Positions 55,302-64,000 of a stretch of DNA of 64,000 nucleotides are shown one piece after another. Both the position numbers and the translations under genes were made by a program. A model generated the notes under the pieces. That model did no database searches. It was not told the origin of the DNA and was given only the letters and a program-made list of their open reading frames with translations. Each line of letters begins with the position of its first letter. Positions within the stretch are counted from its first letter, which is position 1. Source of the stretch: Pseudoneurospora amorphoporcata (taxonomy: Eukaryota; Ascomycota; Sordariomycetes; Sordariales; Sordariaceae); contig MU859099.1 of NCBI GenBank assembly GCA_033297205.1, positions 163,878-227,877 of the forward strand, written 5' to 3'.

Positions 55302-58300
55302 CGAGGCCGATCGGTAGAAGCGCTCCGCTCGTTGGCTTGTTGCTGTGTAGGCCGGTCACCACTGTTCGCACTTGACGACAAGGAGCGACATGATCAGGCA
55401 TGCATGCACGACTTCTCTGGGTAGGACATGGCCATTTCGGAAACGGATATGTCGCCTGTCTTCCCATCCACGTATTCTTGACGCCCCCATGACACTCGAT
55501 CACGGCACGAACTTTGATGTTGGAACCGATCGCGCATTTGGCAATCCATTACATGTTCCCCTGGGGCCCTGGATGCGCGACACGCCGATTATCGATTTGA
55601 TGACGACGAACTATTACCCGTTACTTTTCTTTTTGACCGCCGCGCCAGTTCAGTTATGGTTAGAGCTGCGCACTCACGACTAACCACAAGGCATACCATC
55701 CATCAGTGGCCTCTCACTCCTTGATGGACACGAATCTGCTTTTGCTTTTACTTCTTTTTCTTGGTTTGACGCAGATGCATTGTATGCTTTCGGTATCATG
55801 CATGCCCTGTGTCTTTGACGGAGGGGCAAAGAGGGCCACCTGTAGATGCGCCTGCATCCTCAGCGGCAACAGCACCTCTGACCTCCAGTTACTTTCGTGG
55901 TGGGACCTGGGTCCTGCACTGCACGCATGCATCTCACCATGCACTGGAGCGTGCTTGAAGCGGCCAGGGAGGGAGAGGTGGCAAGGAACAGCCACAAGGT
56001 CGGCGTCCACCTCCACGGGGAAAGAATGAGAGGAAGAAGACGAGACGAGGAGGAGGGGCGGGCCAGACGCCGCTGGATAACGTTGCCCCATGTTATTAAC
56101 GCCAACTGGAGGAATACGTTGGAATATGTATTACGTTGTAATTAGATTGGGAAAAAAAGAGGAAGATATGGAAATGACAAACCATCATGTATGCACGAAC
56201 GAATAATGCGACAATGCCCTTGTGTCTCCTGCGTTTAGACACATGTGGTATGCTTCCGCTGCGATGCGCTGTTTTGTGCATAATGCATATGATGGCAAAT
56301 AGTCACCACCTATCTCACTCTTCGAGATCCAGCCTCGTCTTTTCCGCTTAGTTTGACGAATACTTGGACCTACTCACCATGGGATCAGGACATGGAGATA
56401 TGAAGAAAAAGGAAAATAGAGCAAAAAGCCACAGATACTCATCTGGCCTTGAGTATGGGGTCTGGTTCGGAAGGGGTCAGAGACGCTTCTAGTCCTGACG
56501 AGTACAGATGGCAAGACCCACAGATCCCCCGGCCCGCTGGAAACCGAGCGAGGCCATCGCTGGTCAGGTCCTGATTGGGCCAAGGATGAAGACGGATCTC
56601 CCCGCACAAAATGGGTACAGTAGCTGGCCCGAAAAGTTCCTGTTACAGTACCAGTGTTGACAGACCCTCGAATGGACCATCCAACTTGAAACGAGTGAGG
56701 TACCTTAGTATAAAGGCGCACTTCGTATTACAGTACAATACTCCACTACCTCGAGCGCTGTCTGCTAGCTCTCACACTGGATAATGGGTGTGCTACACGG
56801 TACATCAAAAACACACCCGGCCCTCTGGTAGGTCCTGGTTCCTGCCTTCCTGGCCGATTCCCATTGGCTTGGTATTTGGTAAGTTGCCCTGGCCCTCCCT
56901 CCTGCTACTGTATGTCGTGCCGTGGTCGTCTGGCGCGGTTGTGCTGCTGGGAGCTTGCAAGCGAACCGTCGGTTGGTTGTGACTTGTGCCGTGTGGGTTG
57001 CCACTGAAGTTCCAGTTTGTTTTTCTGGGCCGGGGCCTCTTCGACAGGTGTTGACTGCAGTGGTTGTAGTCAGGGCAATGCAGGACGGAACCTTTACGTC
57101 CACTTGGCACTGTGTGCTTACTATCCGCTGATTGGATGCAACGGCAGGCGCAAGTTCGCAACAATGGCACAGCTTCGTTGCGAGTTAACATGCCCGTGGA
57201 AAGAAACCTGGAATGCGTGCTGCGCGGTGATGGCTGCGGAGGGGCGTGAGTGCGGGCAGTGAGGGGAACAGCGGTGCTAATCTGACAGTTTGGCTCAGGC
57301 ACCTTCCCACCACCACCGAAAGGTTCCATTGCTTCCATCTACAGCTCCGTAGATCGCTACGGACCCTTCCTACAGACACACCCCTCCACACCTCCACACC
57401 ACATCACATCGCTGGCCCATAGCTCCTGGCGAAATCTGATTGCAACACCCACCGTCAACGTCAGTCCTCTCCGCGCAAGTGGGAGCAGTCCAACCTCAGT
57501 ATGGAGGTTAGAAGGGGGTGTCAGTTTCTGTTGGGGCGGTGCCCAAATGGCACTTTCGACGTCAGCCGCCACTGCACCAATCGCCTTTAAACCCTAAGTG
57601 ACAGATCTGCGAGTGAGCCGGAAAGCCCTAGAGGATAGGGTAGGGAGGCCTTGCCCTTTGGCTGCCCGTTCAGACGGGGAAGTGGTGCAACGGTTCGTTC
57701 TACCTCTTGGTGAATAGTGCCGTGGAGATTCCTGCAGTTATGGAAGCCACCACCACATCGGCACTCTTATGTCTGCCCACAACCAATGAACGACGCTCTC
57801 TTTCCTTCCAAGGGCCGGAATAGGCCTCTTCAATCGGCAAAGACAATAACTTGGAAGCTTCGCTGGCCGGGCCAGCATCGTGCATTCTCTGGTGTACCCC
57901 TTAGCAGTTTGTCCCGTCATTGGCGATGGCGTAGAAAGGGGTAAAGGGCTGACATGGAATGGAATGGATCCGCTGTTTCACACACCACCCTTAAATGTAT
58001 ACCTCTGCATTGTCACGGCAAAGAGGAAATGATTGTGATAAATAACAATGATCCTATTTGGTAGAATATCGAAAGATGAAGAAAAGAAGAAAATTAGAAT
58101 ACAAAGGATGGCCGTGACGCGAAGGAGATATGTTTCTGTGCAGACTGCAGCCTGCAACACCACTCGCTGCACTGATCGCAAGGGAGAGCGGATCTGGAAC
58201 TGGTGATTGGAGGAGACACAACTTTCACAGTCTGGGGTCCGGTGTCACTTCAGGACCCCCACATGTACCGAAGCGGAGCCCGCCAGTTGAAGGACGGTTC

Positions 58301-59067
58301 GTCTTAAGCCGGGTTTTCTAACAAAGCTCTCAGGCCTTGTATTGGATAAACGTACGTGGACGTCCCAACAACTACCCACGGGTAGAGGTAGGACCGATAT
58401 GCTAGCCGTTAGCAGACAGAGGCCGTGTCTTGTTAGCGATATAACCAATTACAAATAGGCTTGGCAGGCGCCTTAACTACTCGTCGGTTAGGTGGATTCG
58501 CTTCGCCAGTCGACCGACTCTCCTGCGACGAGTACTTCCACCTGCACTGGCAACCGCACTCGACTGGCACCCGCATTAACGAACCACAATGCGTTGCTTG
58601 ATTAGGTAGGGGTCCAGGGATCCGTCCAGTCACGTCTCGTCCTCGACAAACACTCCCGCCCTGTTCAATTCCGACTTGCACCATCACCACCATGTTCTCT
58701 CTCCATTCTTCTCGCCGACGTGTGGCTCCATACACTTTGAAGATTTGACCAAACTCAATTACTATGCGTGAACTGACGCTCGACAGTTGGGCCTCCCAAA
58801 CCAGCCTAGCTGTTTCATGTCCACATGCTCCTAGAGGATAACCGAATGCAGCACAAACTTCTTCCTCCATTATCGTGAGGCTCACGAGCAACCGGGTCGA
58901 GCAACGACTCGCTCTCGGGTATATAGGTCTAGCCTTCCACCATCCGTCCCAGACCAGTACCGTACAGGTATGCCATCTTCCGTTATCAACTGATACCCTC
59001 TACCCACATACCACCGCCATCCCAATCAACCGTCGATACTCAGCTAACCTCCTGCTTTGCAACGGCT
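55302..59067. other. Intergenic, no supported gene
   Basis: 3.8 kb with no ORF that shows a motif or splice pattern I trust. A TATATAG box at about 58919-58926 lies ~145 bp upstream of the C2H2 gene at 59068. Confidence 0.45.
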
Positions 59068-59929
59068 ATGGCGTATAGCACTTTCCCCTCGGCGTTTCCT
59101 GTTCCACATAGGATCAACCCCGATGGGTCAGTTACGTTTTTCGACCAGGAGGGTAATGAAGATCCATCAGTTCCTACTACGGACGAGTATAGTTGTATGA
59201 GGCACCACGTAAGCCGTTGCTCTCTTTTGTGCTCCTGTGGGGCCTCACTCCTCCTTTTCGTCGCATTGCAAAGTGGATGACCGTCCTGGCACCGACACTC
59301 GCGTTGGAAACTCCTCCCGCACCCTGATCATCGTACCTCGGAGTCCTGCTTCGTGTCCCTGATAATTGGCTTAGCTCTCGTCCCCTGGGTATCATGGGTG
59401 TGTGAACCCCATAGAGACCATGCTGCACCCTGCGGTTCTCGACGCCGACGACGGCACCAGAGACAAGCCGCCAAGTCCCATCTCCACCCCCCAACAGTCG
59501 ACGCCTTCTTCTACCGAGGATGAAGAAGGCACGGAGAAGCAAGAAACTCCGGGGCCGAGCCCAGCCTCCGCAACACCTGCGTCCACGCACAATAAAGTCG
59601 ATAATTTTCAAGCCATCGTCGGTCAAGCGCACGGTCCTCAAGACGCCCAACAAGTCAGCGGTGCGGCTCGTAATTCCGGCATCTGCGAATGCGGTACAGA
59701 CGTCTCCTCCATGAAGCCCAGAGACGTCAAGCGCCACCGCAACTCTTTGACGCACCGAAAGGTTGCCGGACCCGAAGCCTCGGCATCAGCAATGGCATAC
59801 CACTGCTCAGTCTCGAGTTGCGAGTATGCGAAGCTAAGAAGCTTCACACGTCCGGATAACCTGAAGAGACATATACGAGCCATGCACACTGTGAACGATG
59901 ATGGATTCGTCCAAGGGAAGGGAGGTTGA
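59068..59929 (+). CDS. C2H2 zinc-finger protein, two C-terminal fingers
   Basis: CDS join(59068..59208,59375..59929), 231 aa. Exon 1 is 47 codons (MAYSTFPSAFPVPHRINPDG), with a GTAAGC donor in phase 0 and a CTTAG acceptor. Exon 2 starts LSSPGYHGCVNP, comparable to HDGCVDP in the 38.9-kb gene. The Ser/Pro/Glu-rich middle is disordered. Finger 1 is C151-x1-C153-x14-H168-x5-H174 (CEC instead of CxxC, with KPRDVKRHRNSLTHRK), possibly weakened. Finger 2 is C191-x4-C196-x16-H213-x4-H218 (FTRPDNLKRHIRAMH), intact. TATATAG upstream. Confidence 0.68.
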
Positions 59930-62900
59930 GGCAACAAACAACAATTAAGATACCGAAGAGGCGATCGAGCTCTTGCTCGTATGATATAGATGGTAGGCGA
60001 CAGCGATGGGCGGTTTCTTGCTTTTTTTCGGGTTTGCGGCGGGCTTGGAAAACATGGATCATCGGGCGGATTGGATATATTCGGGCTGGAACGGTAACTT
60101 TGGGGATCGCATCGTCGGCATTGGGATACGTTTGAGTATGTATGCACACAGCGAGACTGGTTGGGATCGGGTGCTCGAAGACGTCTCTTGTCGAGTAGCA
60201 AGATGCTAAGGCGTGCGAGGAAACGCAATGTGCGAAGGTAATAGGTTAAGATAATATGTAATCGTTTCTGGCATAGAGGCTGTCAATGGAGTACGCACAA
60301 TGCCTTCTTTTGGTCATGTCTCTGGGTTCACTTACATTGATGGAATCATAAGTCTGCCAATATTTGGACCTTCACCAGACTTGGATATGGTCTGTATATG
60401 AACCGCCTGCCCACCACCAACCATCCAGCAGCCCATCTCACCATATCGCAGCCCCGCGGAAACTTGGCAAACATGACCGCGCAAGCAGTCAGTCAGAACT
60501 GATCCAGGTTGTTGGGGAAGAGCTTGAGGCTGGAAAGCGAGAATACCTACGGTCTGAAGGAAGGCCCAAGTCGTATAGTGCTCAGATACCCCTACCGCGA
60601 GCCCGCCTTTCGGTCGGATGCTGCGGCGGCCTGGGGCAACGCACCGGATACCTGGCTGTTGAAATCAAACCATGGTGAACATGAAAGTTATCATTCTGGC
60701 GAGCATCGCAGATACTAGAAGAATGTGGAAGGAAAAGGTTTATGGATCAACGATAAATAAACGGGAACATGGATGGTGTAAGTGATGATGGGAGCAGGTG
60801 AGGTTCAGGAGGTTGTGGAAGGAGGGCTCGCGGAGGGGTAGCTCCAGTCAGAGCCTCAACCCCGCATCACGTCACCTGTCTGGCGCCTGGGTCCCGCACC
60901 AAGACAGCTGTCAGTGGCGTCAGTGGCGGTAGTAGTACCTTGTTGAAAATATACAATTTACCTCGGGTACACTAGGTATGTTTGTTAGTTTAGTACAAAA
61001 CTCCCGTTTCGACTGCGCATTGAATCTGGAAACATCTCAACTAGTCGATCTGGTGTCAACGACTGGCAGGTGGAATTGTGGAAAGAGGGATCTGCGAATT
61101 CTATGTGTCGTCAATCCCGCCTGCCGACACCTCATCCACAGGCAGTCCCATCGCCGAGATTCTCTCCTCTTCGCCCGCGGGCTTTTTCAAAGTTCGACAT
61201 GACCGAGCCGGAAAACACCATTACCTCAGATAACCAGAGACTATTTCCAAAAACGTGCTGAAGATTCGTCAACGTGCTAAATCCGCTACGGCCTGGTGTT
61301 CGGGCATCTTCCCAGTCCTCGAGCTTCCCGCTAGCTGCTGAGGTTAGGGTTAATGTAGCACGGACGTTACTGGATAGCACAAGGTCCGTCGTCGGGCTTA
61401 CCGGCTTGGCAGTTCCGTAGTTGGGGCAGAGGCCCGCTGTTCTGATGGACTTTCACCTTGGTTAAGAGGAAGATAGTTGAGAGACATGGTGCAGAACGAA
61501 AAGGGGGGACAGGATATTAGCAAAGTAATTTTGTTTTGAGCCAAGGAGCTGGCTAGTTCACTTTGCAACAGCGAAAAAAGAGGCCCTTATTATCATGACA
61601 GAGGGAGGCCTCTTGGCCGGAGAATATGAGATGGCGGTAACTGCGCATCATCCACCGGTCACTATACGAAGGTCGGACGCAGGGGGGCAATTGATGCGCC
61701 CAACTCTTTTTTTTTTTTTTTTTTTTTTTTTGGTTCCGTTCAGTCTCCGACGTTCGGAAGCGGGCCTCTGAGACTGGAGACCAGTCTTACGATGCCGTTG
61801 ACGAAAGGGACAGTTGACAATGGAAGCTCAGCGGGTCTTTTTCCAGGTACAGAAGAAGTGAACCACCAGCACATCTTCGGCCCACCCCTTTGTCCTGCAT
61901 GGCCAAATCCCAAAAATACCTACAAACATCCGCTCAATCGGTCCCGAATGCTAGTAAACATGCGGGTTTCAAAGAAGCAGGGCGGGGCAATGGCGGCGCT
62001 TCCTTCGAAAGAGGCCCCTCCGTGCATTACCTAAGGTAGGTACCGATTTTGGGAGGGGGTCCCAGGTCTCGCTGGGGTACCCGACCTAATCGGTTTCCAT
62101 TGCGAATGACACCGAGCGGGACTTTGTAAATGAAGATGCAGTGCTGTTTCATACTTTCTATCTACCACCTCGTAAATTTCCCTTTCGTTTCATTATCATT
62201 CTTTCTCATTTCTTCTTCTTTGCACAATCGCCATTCGGATGACAGCGTGGCTAATCTCCAGTCGTGGTTGTCCGTCGTTTTCTTTCTGTGGACGGAGGTC
62301 GTTGCGATTCTTTATTGTTCTGCGGGCCTCCTTACCTAAGAATCCAAGGCGTAATGGTGCTCGCTGCCTGGCAGTACTGACTACTACTCTATCGAAGGTG
62401 TTACTTGCACATAGCTGCCCTTGGCCAGAACAGGGCCTCCGGCGCCTCTCGTCCACTTGCCTTTCCTCCGACACCACCCATCCGAGAACGGCTCGCATGC
62501 GGAAACGAACGGGCTTGACCTGACTGCGACTGCCCTCGGCTCACGGAAAAAGACATGCCCCGTCTCCAGGCTCTTTCAGTTATGCTCCGCCCGGCAGAGA
62601 CCTGGTCTCCTACGTCGTCACGCTCATTCTCGCTGCCGGTTTACCGCTGTCAATGGCCTCTTCCAGGTCCGTCCGGAGTTCAGGACTCGTTCTCACACGC
62701 CCTTTCACAAGGGGGGAGGAAATGCATTTGCCCTTTTATCAGACGCTGGGGATTCGAAGTTTCTGGTGTTGGCTAACCCAGGTTCAGATCCGAATAGCAT
62801 ACACCCAAGTTGGTCTGTACCGTCAACGCTTCCCAAAGCCGCTTCTTGCTGGGCATCTTACTCTCCCATCGGCTGCTAACTTGGAGGTTGTGCAGTTCAA

Positions 62901-64000
62901 TCCAGCGGCTTCCGGACCGAAATACATCTTCACCGGCGCGAGCCTCGATCGGTTGTCGGTCTCGCAAACTCGACCAACGATTGAACGTCTGCTGCCATAG
63001 CTACAAAAAGTCCTTGGCATCGTGGTTTGACGGATGCCGCGCACGCAACCGAGCCTGGTGGTTATCATCGCGCCTTGGTTCAACGATCCAGGTTCCAAAC
63101 ATTCACGAGAATGCACTTCGTCCGGATACGGGTGGACTAGATGAAGTCCAGATCATCAGCATCGGACCGGCCCGCGGCGGACCGTGCCGACTTGTTTCTT
63201 GCATCTCGTCTACACCTGCTCCACCATTACGTGGAGAACTAGCCTGCCGGAAGTGGAACTGGGTGAAATTATCGGTTTGTGTATTCGGATGTCACAAGTG
63301 TAACGACTGACAGTGAAAGTTTCGTTCTTGGACCAACTTCGCGAGGACGGCACGACAGGACAATTTTACGCGCGAAATGAACATCACTGGGGAGAGTACA
63401 TGGAGTCGGTTTGCAATTCCCTTGCATGCTGCTCGCGGCGGTTCCGGGCATGAAGTTTTCGGGTACCTGCTTGTCGCAGATCGTTAGCGACTCTGGCAAG
63501 CAACAAAAACGATAGAGTCTGATGCTGTTCTGACATCGTCCTTGGACGTTCCGAGTGGCTGCCTCCAATCGACAAGTCAATAAGGGGATGCGGCTAGGTT
63601 TTCCCTTCCTTTTCCTTGTCAACGTTCGTGCTTAGCGACGGGAGGCGGAGTGAAGGAGTCAAACAGAAAGGTGTATTTTACCCCAGATATCATATGTTAC
63701 CGTCATTATACAGTACATGAGACTTTGCCATGGGGCTAAGCGTAATGAACACCGTACGTTACAAAGATCGAGATGACGGCCCGCCATCTTGGTAGCGCAA
63801 GTCGAACATGGTGATGGGTGGCGAGGGACCGGCCCGGTCCGAATGATACAAGGTCTCTGCGTCGCGTGAGTTCCAGCCGTTGAGTATGGCACGGTAGACG
63901 GGATGTACACCTCTGCATGGATTTAACTTGTTAGCTTGGTACAGCCAAGGCGCTAGTAGCGCTACAGAAAACTAGGATTTTAATATTAGGAAAAAGATCA
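59930..64000. other. Intergenic to window end, no supported gene
   Basis: 4 kb. It contains poly(T) at about 61707-61731 and GGTAGGTACC near 62036. ORFs at 62421-63310 overlap in three frames and none has a recognisable domain, so I do not call them. A gene crossing the right edge cannot be excluded. Confidence 0.4.

Noticed and set aside
62421..63310. Overlapping ORFs near the right end
   Set aside because: Three frames open at once with no motif or splice support; looks like chance in stop-poor sequence.

Overview
The window is filamentous-ascomycete nuclear DNA, most likely a Sordariomycete and plausibly of the Sordariales (Neurospora/Sordaria type). Genes are monocistronic. Introns are short (about 50-230 nt), with GTAAGT-like donors and CTAAC/CTGAC branch points. 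Intergenic DNA is rich in microsatellites and in TAGGTACCTA / CCTACCTA motifs. Three RNA polymerase III tRNA genes are present. Protein assignments come from reading motifs; no database search was run.

Positions 1-33,490 are mostly ordinary housekeeping territory. In order they hold: the 3' part of a zinc-finger/DEDDh RNA exonuclease (+); a two-finger C2H2 protein (-); tRNA-Gly(UCC); a His-rich coiled-coil protein (-); an F-box protein (+); tRNA-Gly(GCC); an intron-containing tRNA-Glu(CUC) (-); ribosomal protein L40 without a ubiquitin part (+); a small secreted cysteine protein (-); the mitochondrial ABC transporter Atm1 (-); a kinesin-10/Kid-like motor (-); a mitochondrial AIM24-family protein (+); and two tandem MutY-type adenine glycosylase genes (-). 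The left MutY copy has an eroded active site and no NUDIX domain.

From 33,491 to 64,000 the window becomes gene-poor and accessory in character. Apart from one conserved-looking short gene at 54,888, nearly everything I can support belongs to one family of small proteins with paired C-terminal C2H2 fingers. These lie at about 35.4-36.0 kb (decayed), 38.9-39.6 kb, 41.8-43.4 kb (internal stop plus tandem repeats), 44.8-45.9 kb (one finger), 51.8-52.6 kb and 59.1-59.9 kb; a further, more distant two-finger gene is at 2.0-3.5 kb. They share a phase-0 intron after a short first exon and finger cores of the type RDxxRHxxxxxH and RxDNLxRHxxxxH. A 508-bp element with terminal inverted repeats (a MITE) sits at 49.4-49.9 kb.

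The best candidates for something undescribed are this local C2H2 family, the degenerate MutY paralogue with a partly retained promoter arrangement, the ubiquitin-less L40 gene, and the MITE.
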